DNA of 64,000 bases, from contig NC_079514.1 of assembly GCF_000801105.2 (NCBI RefSeq), positions 21,430,293 through 21,494,292 on the forward strand, written 5' to 3'. Below the pieces are notes generated by a model that saw only the letters and a list, made by a program, of their open reading frames with translations, made no database searches and was not told the origin of the DNA. Both the position numbers and the translations under genes were made by a program. This document shows positions 35,863-47,415 of this stretch, piece after piece. Numbering within the stretch: position 1 is the first letter of the stretch; each line of letters begins with the position of its first letter. Source of the stretch: Raphanus sativus (Eukaryota; Streptophyta; Magnoliopsida; Brassicales; Brassicaceae).

Positions 35863-36773
35863 ATGATATGGTGACTGATGTATGGAGAGCTCAGGCGCAC
35901 CTTGAGGCAAACATGAACACATTGGTGGAAGACACTTTCCAGCCTTTGGATGTTAGTTACAAGGACTTCCAGAATGATATGGCTGAGATAAGAGTGGAGC
36001 TTGGAAACATGTTGACCATGCTTGAGAAAGAGGCTACACCACCAGTATCGACCGACAGAGTACCTGTACCATCGATCGACACCGGCAAGACTACATCCAT
36101 AGACCGACCAGAATGTTCATCACCTAAGAAAGATGAATGGGAGGTTGCTTACATCAATACATGGATTGGAGACGTCTACAGCCCTCTCAACAAGAATGTC
36201 GAATGGTTAAGCAAGAGGATCGATCTTCTACAGAAAGAGTTGGACACAATTCGCCAGAATGACCAAACTCAGAATGCTACTTTTCCATCGATCGACACAC
36301 ATTCTTCACCATCGATCGACAAAAGGTTCGCAGAACTGGAAGATAGGATGAAATCGTATGAAGAGAAGCATGATTATTTAAGTTCACCTATCATGCGATA
36401 CCTGGATACACTGTCACGACAGCTGGACAAGCTAGAAAGAGATATGAGCATAGTTAAAGCTTATATTGATCTTCGTGACAGCAACGAAGCATCGATCGAC
36501 AGGCCTCGCCCAACATCGATCGACACCGAACCACCACCAGCGAAGAGAGCATGCAGCACAGCAGGAGTTGATGAGATCAAACATAAGCTGTGCGTAGCCA
36601 TGAATTCTATGGAGGAGAGACTCATAGAAAGAAGTGATAACATTGAGGAGTCTCTCAATGAAAGAGTGACCAACCTTTGCAGAGCTACTGGTCTCTTGAA
36701 GAATGAGATACGCAGTATGCAGGGAAATCTTGAGTACCAAAGGCCAACGTTCAGAATCGATCGACACAGCTGA
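35784..36773 (+). CDS. Coiled-coil C-terminal part of the extension (element D)
   Basis: Continues the polyprotein in the next frame after the one-base loss near 35785. It starts with a conserved RPYHAY segment and SREEVDDMVTDVWRAQ, then has coiled coils at about 35870-36010, 36190-36260, 36340-36470 and 36560-36720, separated by SID repeats. A one-base gain near 36740 ends it, where B and G continue. Function unknown; it could help assembly or bind the element's nucleic acid. Confidence 0.65.
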   Translation: MLRLPIHTRPYHAYTSPQVPYSREEVDDMVTDVWRAQAHLEANMNTLVEDTFQPLDVSYKDFQNDMAEIRVELGNMLTMLEKEATPPVSTDRVPVPSIDTGKTTSIDRPECSSPKKDEWEVAYINTWIGDVYSPLNKNVEWLSKRIDLLQKELDTIRQNDQTQNATFPSIDTHSSPSIDKRFAELEDRMKSYEEKHDYLSSPIMRYLDTLSRQLDKLERDMSIVKAYIDLRDSNEASIDRPRPTSIDTEPPPAKRACSTAGVDEIKHKLCVAMNSMEERLIERSDNIEESLNERVTNLCRATGLLKNEIRSMQGNLEYQRPTFRIDRHS

Positions 36774-37146
36774 CACGGAGTCGATCGACAGCGATCCCAG
36801 CGAAGCGACCGACGTACCAATTGTAGCATCGATCGATACCGCAGCTTTGACAGATCAGGATCAACAGATTCAAGACCAGCACGCCAGAGACTAACATGCA
36901 GAATTACCTGAGCATTCTAGATTTGACTTCTATCAGCATCAGTTAGACACAGAAGATTTGGTCAAAAGGTTGCAAGTCATCAAAGCCAATTTAACAAAGA
37001 TATCTGCTAGATGGACAAGATCAGGTGATGCCACAAGAAGCTTCACTGCTGCGAGTCCAAAGATGAGGGAAGTGTTTGCCCACCAGCAAACAACAACCCC
37101 CACTGCACCCCATGAGTCACTCACCTACCACAGTCAAGCTAAATGA
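36774..37146 (+). pseudogene. Divergent tail of the extension (element D)
   Basis: After the frameshift the family tail resumes at about 36750 with SID repeats and stops at 36892. A further stretch (36958-37146) keeps GDATRSF but then differs from B and G and ends with a stop at 37144, just before the conserved hairpin. Confidence 0.5.
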
Positions 37147-38480
37147 CTATAACCAAGCGCTGAGTGGGAGGTAACCCACTATTAGGTTTTCTTTTTCTTT
37201 ATTTATTTTTATTTTTCATTTTTGCTTTTATTTTTTCGGATTTATTTCGCAGTTTTTATTAGATCCAAGTAGAAAGATAACTCCATCGACCGACATTCAC
37301 CATTCATATCGCTCGACACCACACGACCATTACTAACGATCGACGTATACCCTTACGAATCGATCGACATCTTGTCGATCAGGTTTATTCATTCTAACTT
37401 GTTATATTTATTAATTATGTTTTATTTATTTACCTCACCACCGGCTGTGTTACACTGGGACATTGTAATTTAAGTCTGGGGGGGAGTTTACTAATATGTG
37501 TTTTTATTTTGGTTTTTATTTAAATTGTTTTTCAAAATTATTTTTCGCATAATTATTAAATAGGAACATTGATATGGATTTATATTTGATTGTCTGACCA
37601 CTCTTTAGCACCATTATAGATTACTGATTGCAGATAGTACTAAAGATGCTAAAGTGGATCAATTTGCTATCTATATTCACTAGTTAAGATTGTTTGAAGG
37701 AACCAAAGCTGACCTCCAACACTAATATTGACTTCTTTGCTTGTCTTGGGGCTTGGAAATCACTGGATCGGAATCCTCCTACAAGTCTGGAAGGTAAAAA
37801 GTCTGTGTGTTTCTGGTTCCCTTCCTTCTCTCTCTCTTCGGCATCTCGAGATCTAAGTTTATGTTATAAAAGATTGAAATGATTTCTTGAGAGGCAGAGG
37901 GGTAGGAGTGATTCCTGCGACCCCAGTATTCTAAATCTCAAGGATGATCACACATTGTGGAAACGAGGGATAGGTTGAGTACCGAACCCCATTATTCGCT
38001 ACACTTTGTCAAAAATGTATGAGTTACAATGCAAATGTCAATGAGATGGATTAGATGACCTATGTGGCATCGAAACCTGTTGAAATTGAAACTAATAAGA
38101 GATTCAGAGAAGAGAGAAGAGGGGAGAAAGGGATCAGAGAAGACTACCTGTGTGTTCAGATACTTGTTTGAGTTGAATCCATGTGTCCTTTGATCGATAC
38201 TCCCAAGGTAAAGCCTGCACTTTTATTTTATGTTAAGAAATGAGGTTAGTAGAGGGGAATGTCAGATGAGAATTGCTAAGTTGTTGACTAGATGAGTTTG
38301 GTTGCTAAGCTAGGATAAGGCATAATGAACTTCTGTGATTAGGATGTTTAGACATGAATTGCAAACCCATAGAGTGATGACTTCAATATATTGAATCTTT
38401 GAGTTCCTGCTATTTCCAAACCTTTTCCAAAGACTACTGTTTTTGCTTGAGGACAAGCAAAGGAGTAAGTCTGGGGGAGT
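37147..38480 (+). other. 3' untranslated region, hairpins and purine tracts (element D)
   Basis: No gene is visible. The hairpin AGTGGG-AGGTAA-CCCACT is at 37163-37180. TCGATCGA-type motifs lie at 37270-37380. The internal purine tract AAGTCTGGGGGGGAG is at 37472-37486. The hairpin TTTGCTTG-AGGA-CAAGCAAA is at 38442-38461. The polypurine tract, through CTGGGGGAGT, is at 38462-38480. Confidence 0.75.
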
Positions 38481-39832
38481 TGATATACCATGGATTTTAC
38501 CCGTTTTTAACCATGGTATACTAGTATTTTATTATATATTTAATCTGTTTTCTAGCCTGTTAGGTATGTTTTCAGGTTCAGGAGCATTTTGTGAGAAAGT
38601 GATGTTTTTGGAGCATTTTGGAGTGCAAGAGATGATACACCCGAGTTGACCATTCAAGACTAAGTCGGAAGTCAACATTGCGATTATAATCGATCGATAC
38701 TCATCCCGAGTTGTCGATCGATGTAGCTGAGAAGATCCGCGTACTAGAAGATTATAATCGATCGATACACATTTAGTGTTGTCGATCGATATCGAGGACG
38801 AAATGGTTTAGCCGACTACTTCACCAAGACTTCACCAAATTACGAGATTGCCCCTGACGAGTTTTTAACCTAATGGAAATGCTTAAATACTCCTGCAAAG
38901 TATTTTTGACGGCAACCTTCGAAAGAAGCAAGCTTTTAACAACCCTCAAAGCAGAGAGTGTGAGAGAGAGACTAGAGTTTTATTTGTTTGAGAGAGATTG
39001 GAGAGATTTCTCATCTCCTTTTGTATTTCTACTTTATTCTATCTATGCAATTCTTTCATCTATCTATTGTTATGAATTGCTTAGCTATGTCTGAGTAGTC
39101 TACTTGTTAGATCTAGGGTTTAAATAGGTTTGTGGGATTAGCCCCAAACTATAATTGCTAAGTTGTGATACTCATCAAATGGATTGTACCCTATGCTTGT
39201 TTTAGATTAGGTAACTAGAACATAGATAAATGGGATCTTAGATTATCTTGAATTACCCATTTGAGCGATCCCTGTCTCCCGTTGAGAAGAACGACAGTTC
39301 CTCCTTGAGACCTTGTGGTCATATTCGGCTCGCGCCTAGGCAGATCTAGAAGCCGTCGATCGATATCCCGACAGGTGAATCGATCGGCGCTGCGAAAGGT
39401 GTATCGCTCGATATCTCAAAATGATATCGACCGACTTTTTTTCTGTGTCATCATGCGAAAGGTGTGACCAGAGATCTAGATATTTTAACCAGTGATTCAT
39501 CACATATGTTAAGCGGCTGAGATCTATAGTATCATGCAAGCAACTTGTTAAAGCATTTATAGAGATTATAATCTCCATTCCTGAATAGAAACCCTATGTC
39601 TAGCACTCTTTATCCCATTTAAACAACCCATCATATTGTTAGTTAGAGCAACTACCTTACTCAGTTTAGGAATTGTTATTTTATTTCTATCATATAAACC
39701 AACCTTGCCTAGGATTGATTAGTAGATTTTATTTAATTAGTTCCCTAGCTCCTCGTGATTCGATCCCTAAATACTACAGATGTACCTCTTATTTGAGAGA
39801 GTAAGCTATACTAGGTAATTTGAGCACTATCA
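38481..39832 (+). repeat. 3' LTR of element D
   Basis: TGATATACC to ACTATCA, followed by the target duplication ACGCT. Confidence 0.92.
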
Positions 39833-39837
39833 ACGCT

Positions 39838-41618
39838 CGTGGAAAGATGGAAGACCTTGAAGGAAAAAAGAGATCTTTGTCGATAAATATTTATCTACAT
39901 ATTTTGTCTACAAAACTTTGTTCACCAATCTATGTCATCAGATTTTGTCCATGTCCACGTTTTAAGAAATACATGTTCTTTGTACATGTCCACATTTTTT
40001 TATCAAAGTACATGTCCACATTTATTATGTCCATGTCCACAAAATTTTATGTAAATATTAATATATAATATATATGTATATATTAATTTTTTTATCAAAT
40101 AAGTATATGTTACCTTCGAAATCCCGTCAAAACAGCTGTTATCCTCAAACAAATATGAGCTCAGTTTCTTAGATCATTCCACCGAACACAAACATTTAAT
40201 TCACATCTTTGTCAAACTGACATATTCTCCAAAGATTAAATCTCAACCATTCGATTAAACAGACACATTTTTAATCTAATGGTGGAAAATATAGCTATTT
40301 ATATATAAACTTACATACATAAATACACCAAAAGTGACTCAGTACAAACCCAACTTGTTCCCTAACAAAACACGCCAACATCTTATTTTTCACAAGGGTA
40401 TAATTGACAGAAAAACGTCTCGACCCCACAAGAAAGTACTCTACATGCAGAATGTGTCTATGAATGAAATACAAACTCAAAAAGTGTCCTAACGAATAAT
40501 CAACTCTTCAGTTTTCGCCTTTTCGGTTATTATTTTAGAGTACCATTTCTTTTCGTTTTTCAAAATAGTAAGGATCGGTTAGGTTAATGAAAACCGAACA
40601 GTTAACCAATCTATTTAACAAAAAAACTAAAAGAAAAAGAAAAAAAATTGTTCACCCAAGTATCTAAACCAAACCTAATTTCTCTTTTCGTTTTATTGTC
40701 TCGGTACAACCGTCTCTTTCTTTTATTGCATCTCCTTCTTTACCTCAGATTCTTGCTTCATCTCCTTCTTCATCTCATCTCATGCTTCTTCTTCCTTTGT
40801 TGCTGCGTTTCTTCTCTGGGTCAATTAACACATAAATGTTTTTTTTTCATCTCTTTTTAAAACGAAATTATATTAAAGTTTTAACCCAAAAAGGTATCAG
40901 AATCTTATATTCAGGCACCGGAGAAATGTTGGCAAGACCAACAGGAAGAGGATTAGACAAGACATCGAAACAGAAAACACAGCAAGATCTACAATCCAAA
41001 AAATCTAAAGAGAGAAGATACTCAGGCGATGGTGAGAAGACCGAGCAAAGAGCCCCAACTCTGAACACAGATAGTTAGCGGATTCGGCGTCACCGGTGTG
41101 TTCGAAACCGACCATGGACCCATTTAGGATTATTCTTCTCAGAAAGAGCCATCTTCGGAGGGTCCCGTGACCCCGAACGCCGACAACTTTCCTCCGCCAA
41201 GCTCCACTGTTGCTCCGCCGTCACAACGCGTCTATGGCCACCGCGCACAAACACTAAATTCCACCAGCCAAGAACTCTTCCACCTCTAAGATGGAGATAT
41301 CTCGGATAAGTAAGACGAAAACAGAAAAGATTATAATAATGATTCACGTTTAATAATGTGTATTAGTAGTCCCTTTATAATGATGATACTATCTTAAGTC
41401 GCTTAGGGAGAAGAAGAGTATTTAAGTTTCTAGGTAACAGGAGAAGAATGAGTAAATGGTTTGGCGTTCAATTAAGCAGAAGAAGAAAGTGATTTGGATA
41501 AACCAAATGTTGTGAGTGGTGTTTCTAATTTTTTCATTTATTGACATGGCATTCTCATATTCATTTTGAAGTCTGATGTGTCAACATATGGAGAGAACCA
41601 TACTCCATTACTGTGTTG
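39838..41618. other. Unclassified segment inserted in element E, right half
   Basis: Continuation of 28849-30271 after element D. A CATGTCCAC-like word recurs four times at 39945-40040. An open stretch of 80 codons (40836-41078) is basic and Lys/Gln-rich but matches no family I know. The segment ends where E's untranslated region resumes. Confidence 0.5.
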
Positions 41619-41968
41619 ATTTCAATAGGTTTTGATGTCAACACAGGTCATCTAGTCTATCTCATTGACATTGCATTTGTAACTCATACATTTTTGACAA
41701 AGTATAGGCAAATAGTGGAGTCATAGGTAATGTACCTACCCCTCGTTTCCACAATATGTGATCGTTCCTGAAATTTAGAATATTGAGGTCGCATGAGACA
41801 CTTCTACCCCTCTGCCTCTCAAGAAGGCATATCAATATTTTATAACTTAAACTTAGATCTCTGAGATGCCGAAGAGAGAGAAGGAAGGGAACAAGAAACA
41901 TACAGACTTTTTACCTTTCAGTCTTGTAGGAGGATTCCGATCCAATCTATACCAATCCCCAAGACAAG
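41619..41968 (-). mobile_element. Element E, piece 2
   Basis: 350 bp of reversed 3' untranslated region, continuing from 28848. It ends at CCCCAAGACAAG, where element F inserted, and resumes at 47416 with CAAATAAAGTC, exactly the order seen in the intact copy near 44040-44060. Confidence 0.85.
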
Positions 41969-43320
41969 TGATACCACTCAAATTACCCTATAGAGTGTTT
42001 TTACTCTCTCAAATAAGAGGTTCGACCGTAGTACTTAGGGATCGAATCACGAAGAGTTAGGGAACCAATTAAATCTAATTAATTAATCAACACCTAGGTG
42101 AAGTTGGTTTTTATGATGGAAATGTAAAATAACAATCATAAATGAGCAAGGTAGTTGCTCTAGTAACAATATGATGGTTGTTTATAAGATAATGAAGAGT
42201 GCTAGACATAGGGCTTTTATTCAGGTATTGGAGATTATAATATCTATAAATGCCTAACAAGTTGCTTGCATGATATTAAAGAACTCAGCCGCTTAACAAT
42301 CAGTGATGTCTCACTGGTTAAATAACTATATCTATGATCTCAACTGTCGTCTGTTGACCAGAAAAAGAGTTGATCGATATCCTTTAGAGATATCGAGCAA
42401 AACACCTTTCAAAGCACCGATCGATTGTCCAGTTGGGATATCGATCGACGGCTTCTAGAAATTCCTAGACGCGAGCCGATAATGAACAATAGGTCTCAAG
42501 GAAGGCTCTCTCTCTTCTCAACATGAGACAAACTAGTTCAAACAGATAATTCAAGATATAAGGATCCTAGTGATCTATGCTTTAGTTAGCTAATCTTGAA
42601 CAAGCATAGGGTGCAATCCATTTGGTGAATATCACAACTTAACAAGTATAGTTTGGGGCTAATCCACAAACCTATTTAAACCCTAGATCTAACAAGTAGA
42701 ATACTCAGACATAAGTAAGCAATTCATAACACAAGATAGGTAAAGAAATTGCATTAGATAAAGAATATAAAACAAATGGACTTCAATCACAAATCTCTCA
42801 ATGATATCTCTCCAATCTCTCAAAACAAATAAAACTCTAGCTTTCTCTCACACTCTCTGTTTGCTTGCTTTCACTTGCTTGCTTTCTGCTTGCCGTCAAA
42901 AACACTTAGGCAGGGTATTTAAGCATTTCTATTAGGTTAAAAACTCGTCAGGGGTAATCTCGTAATTTGGTGAAGTCTTGGTGAAGTAGTCGGCTAAACC
43001 ATTTCGTCCTCGATATCGATCGACAACACTTGATGTGTATCGATCGATTATAATCTTCAAGTCGCGGATCTTCACAGCTACTTTGACAACTCTGGATGAG
43101 TATCGATCGATTCTTCTCTGAATGTTGACTTCCGACTTGGTCTTGAATGGTCAACTTGGGTGTATTATATCTTGTACTCCAAAATGCTCCAAAAGCATCA
43201 TTTTATCACGAAGCACTCCTGAACCTGAAAACATACATAATAGGCTAGAAAACATATTAGTTATAAAATAAAAATATCATTATACCATGGTAGAAAATGG
43301 ATGAAATCCATGGTATATAA
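41969..43320 (-). repeat. 3' LTR of element F
   Basis: TGATACCACTC to GGTATATAA on the plus strand; the last trinucleotide shows a C-to-A change from TCA. Confidence 0.88.
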
Positions 43321-44620
43321 ACTCCCCCAGACTTACTCCTTTCCTTGTCCTCAAGCAAAAAATCAGTAGTCTCTGGAAAAGGTTTGAAAATAGTAGGGAC
43401 TCAAAGATTCAAAATATTGAAGTCATCACTCTATGGATTCGCAATTCATATCTAAACATCCTAATCATAGAAGTTCATTATGCATTATCCTAGCTTAGCA
43501 ACCAAATTCATCTAGTTCACAACTTAGCAAATCTTATCTGACATTCCCCTCTACTAACCTCATTTCTTAACATAAAATAGAAGTGCAGGCTTTACCTTCG
43601 GAGTATCGATCAAAGGACTCATGGATTCAACTTAAACAAGTATCTGAACACACAGGTAGTCTTCTCTGATCTCTTTCTCCCCTCATCTCTCTGATTAGTT
43701 TCAATTTCAATAGGTTTTGATGCCAACAAGGGCCATCTAATCTATCTCATTGACATTGCAATTGTAACTCATACATTTTGACAAAGTGTAGCGAATAATG
43801 GGGTCTCAGGTAATTTACATCCCTTGTTTCCACAATGTGTGATCATCCTTGAGATTTAGAATAATGGGGTCGCAAGAGACACTCCTACCCCTCTGCCTCT
43901 CAAGAAACCATTTCAATCTCTTATAACATAAACTTAGATCTTTGAGATGCCGAAGAGAGAAAAGGAAGGGAACCAGAAACACACAGACTTTTTTACCTTC
44001 CAGACTTGTAGGAGGATTCCGATCCAGTGATTACCAAGCCCCAAGACAAGCGAATAAAGTCAGAATTAGTGTTGGAGGTCAGCTTTGGTTCCTTCAAACA
44101 ATCTAGGCAAGTGTGTATAAGTGACAGGTTGATCCACTTTAGCATCTTTAGTACTATCTGTAATCAGTAAATCTAGAATGGTGCTAAAGAATGGTTAGTA
44201 CTTATGCGAAAAATAATTTGAAAATACTTTTAAATAAAAACCAAAATAAAAACACATATCAGTAAACCTCCCCCCAGACTTAAATTACATTGTCCCAGTG
44301 TATAGCCAGAGTGAAGTGAAGAAATAAATCAAAAGTACTTAATGTAACAAGATAGAACAACTAAACCTGACCGCGATGGCGTCGATCGATACTTATAGAG
44401 ATCCATCGATCGTTAGTGATGGTCGTGTGGTGTCGAGCGATGCGACTTGATTGTGTCGGTCGATGGGATCATCATTCTACTTGGATCTTAAAAATCTGCA
44501 AAAACCAATGCGAAAATAAAAGTTAAAATGTAGGAAATTTAAAAATAAAACCTAATAGTGGGTTGCCTCCCACTCAGCGCTCTGTTATAGTCATTTAGCT
44601 TGACTTTGATGGTATGTGAC
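43321..44620 (-). other. 3' untranslated region of element F
   Basis: No gene is visible. Reversed polypurine tract ACTCCCCCAGACTTACTCC at 43321-43339, reversed hairpin (one mismatch) near 43342-43361, reversed internal tract CTCCCCCCAGACTT near 44269, TCGATCGA motifs near 44381 and 44403, and hairpin at 44557-44574. Confidence 0.7.
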
Positions 44621-45928
44621 TCAGTTGGTGCAGAAACTGCTACTTGTTGGACAACAAGCATCAATTTCGTGTCTCCTCCCATTGAACCATGTGGCAATGA
44701 AGCTTCTTGTGGCATCATCACTTCTGAGCTGTTTCTCATCCGTCTTGAGGGTGGCATCTGTGAGGTTCCTCAGACTTCTTTCAATTAGTTCAATGCTGCC
44801 TTCATTCCTGTAGATGGTGTTGTAGGCGTATTCTGATAGCTCCTTCAGTCCCTGCTGCAAAGCGTCGATCTTGTCATGAATCAGCTGATCTCGGTCTGTC
44901 AACGACTCGGTGTTGATCGATGCTACAACGTGTGCGTCGGTCGTTTCGCTGGGAGTTCTGTCGGTCGATCCAGTGGTAACTGTGTCGATCGATTCTGAAT
45001 GCTGACCTTGATACTGAAGAATTCTCTGAATAGCGAGTACCTTGTTCTTCAGTAGACCAGTAGCTCTACATAGGTTGGTAACTCTGTCATTGAGAGGGTC
45101 GTCAATGTCATCACCTCTCTTGTTGAGCCTCTCCTCCATAGCATCCACAGCCTCATATATCTTGTGTTTGATCTGATCAACATCTGCTGCTGTGTATGTA
45201 GTATGCGCTGGTGGTTGCTCGATGTCGATCGATCGGGGTCTAGTCCTGTCGATCGATGTCACGTTTCTGCCACATAGACCAAGGTGGTCCTGAATTATGC
45301 CAACGTCTTGTTGTAACACGTTCATCTGTTGTGACAGTGTGTTCAGGTATCGCATGATAGATGAAGTGAAGTTGTCGTGCTTTTCCTCATATGATTTCAT
45401 CCTATCCTCAATTTCTGCGAACCTTATGTCGATCGATGGTGAAGGTGGTGTGTCGATTGACGGAACAGTATCATTCTGAGTCTGACCTTTCTCGCGAATT
45501 GTTGCCAATTCTTGCTGTAGAAGATCAATCATTTTGCTTAACCATTCGACATTGTTGTTGAGAGGGCTGTATATGTCTCCAATCCGTGTGTTGATGTAAG
45601 TAATCTCCCATTCATTCTGGCTCAGGGATTACGTTTCCCTGTGCATCTAGCTTCTGATCTGTTGCATAACGCAGATGACCATCCTGGTCATACATGTTTC
45701 CATTCTCGCCCTGCGTGAGAATAACAATCGCAACCATGCCTCGCGGATTAGTATCGATCGATGTACGGTGAGAAGTGTCGAACGATGTGGAACAGCAAAG
45801 TGTATAGGTCGACGGTGGTGTCTGAGTATCGGTCTACGGTTGAACGTGAATATCATTTGACGGTACTGCGGTTCTATCGATCGATGCGGAGCGTAGGTCT
45901 TCGCGGATTGAATGTTCCAAGTGTGCAA
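44621..45928 (-). pseudogene. Deleted polyprotein of element F: gag start joined to the C-terminal extension
   Basis: The gag start and YDQDGHL-containing part (45640-45960) is joined near 45630 to the end of the extension, which is open for 303 codons from 45532 to 44621. The extension piece has the coiled coils, the SID repeats and the DDATRSF tail. All of the Gag core, protease and the two FRD/YRD modules are missing. A stop sits at the join, so no fusion protein is made. Confidence 0.75.
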
Positions 45929-46078
45929 GATCTTCTGAGAATAGTAGTTGACTTTCCTTATTGCTTCTGGTACTGATGGGTACGTACCTGAAAAGACAAG
46001 AAAATTTTACTCAGAAAGGGGGTAAAAGAAAAAGAAAAACCTAAAATTGATAAAATTAAATCTAATGGCGATCAAAAC

Positions 46079-46096
46079 TCCCCGGCAACGGCGCCA
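46079..46096 (-). other. Primer-binding site, tRNA-Asp type (element F)
   Basis: TCCCCGGCAACGGCGCCA is the reverse complement of the site in B and D. It lies next to the 5' LTR of F. Confidence 0.92.
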
Positions 46097-46100
46097 AATT

Positions 46101-47410
46101 TGATACCACTCAAATTAACCTATAGAGTGCTTTTACTCTCTCAAATAAGAGGTTCAGCTGTAGTACTTAGGGATCGAATCACGAGGAGGTAGGGAACCAA
46201 TTAAATCTAATTAATTAATCAATCCTATGTGAAGTTGGGTTTTATGATGGAAATGTAAAATAACAATCCTAAATGAGTAAGGTAGTTGCTCTACTAACAA
46301 TATGATGGTTGTTTATAAGATAATGAAGAGTGCTAGACATAGGGCTTTTATTCAGGTATTGGAGATTATAATATCTATAAATGCCTAACAAATTACTTGC
46401 ATGATATTAAAGAACTCAGCCGCTTAACAATCAGTGATGTCTCACTGGTTAAATAACTAGATCTCTGATCTCAACTGTCGTCTGTTGACCAGAAAAAAAC
46501 TCGATCGATAGTCCTATAGGGATATCAAGCGATACACCTTTCGCAATGCCGATCGATTGTCCAGTCGGGATATCGATTGACGGCTTCTAGCTATGCCTAA
46601 GCGCGAGCCGATAATGAACACTAAGTCTCAAGGAGGGCTATCGTTCTTCTCAACGGGAGACAAGTTAGTTCAAATAGATAATTCAAGATCTAAAACGTCC
46701 TAGTGATCTATGTTATAGTTAGCTATTCTAGAACAAGAATAGGGTGCAATCCATTTGATGAATATCACAACTTAGCAAATATAGTTTGGGGCTAATCCCA
46801 CAAACCTATTTAAACCCCAGATCTAACAAGTAGACTACTCAGACATAACTAAGCAATTCATAACACAAATCTCTCAATGATATCTCTCTAATATCTCAAA
46901 ACAAATAAAACTCTAGTTTTCTCTCACACTCTCTGCTTGCTTGCTTTCGCTTGCTTTCGCTTGCTTGCTTTCTGGTTGCCGTCAAAAACACTTAGGCAGG
47001 GTATTTAAGCATTTCTATTAGGTTAAAAACTCGTCAGGGGTAATCTCGTAATTTGTTGTAGTCTTGGTGAAGTAGTCGGCTAAACCATTCCGTCCTCGAT
47101 ATCGATCGACAACACTTGATGTGTATCGATCGATTATAATCTTCAAGTCGCGGATCTTCACAGCTACATCGATCGACAACTCTGGATGAGTAACGATCGA
47201 TTCTTCTCTGAATGTTGACTTCCGACTTGGTCTTCAATGGTCAACTTGGGTGTATTATCTCTTGTGCTCCAAAATGCTCCAAAAGCATCACTTTATCACG
47301 AAACACTCCTGAACCTGAAAACATACCTAATAGGCTAGAAAATATATTAGTTATATAATAAAAATATCATTATACCATGGTAGAAAATGGGTGAAATCCA
47401 TGGTATATCG
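46101..47410 (-). repeat. 5' LTR of element F
   Basis: TGATACCACTC to GGTATATCG on the plus strand, 1310 bp. It is about 40 bp shorter than its partner because of small deletions, for example near 46865. Confidence 0.88.
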
Positions 47411-47415
47411 AAAAG

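Larger units (their letters stand above)
30272..39832 (+). mobile_element. Element D: best-preserved non-autonomous Athila-like element
   Basis: Complete 9561-bp element with LTRs of 1356 and 1352 bp and target duplication ACGCT at 30267-30271 and 39833-39837. The first ~230 bp of the two LTRs differ at only a handful of positions, so insertion is fairly recent. It has the tRNA-Asp PBS, gag, protease and the Ser-Ile-Asp extension, followed by both hairpins and both purine tracts. No RT, RNase H or integrase is present, so it needs an autonomous partner. Confidence 0.92.
41969..47410 (-). mobile_element. Element F: internally deleted family member
   Basis: 5442 bp with two LTRs and target duplication ACAAG (41964-41968) and AAAAG (47411-47415), one mismatch. 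The interior is only ~2.8 kb. It keeps PBS, start of gag, C-terminal extension, hairpins and purine tracts. The Gag core, protease and middle are deleted near 45630. It sits inside E in the same orientation. Confidence 0.88.

Noticed and set aside
31771..35922. Several minus-strand open frames across element D (91-131 codons)
   Set aside because: They mirror the Gag-protease-extension coding sequence and recur at the same places in B and G; shadows.
45647..45928. 93-codon minus-strand frame as a separate F gene
   Set aside because: It is the gag start of F read in the wrong frame.
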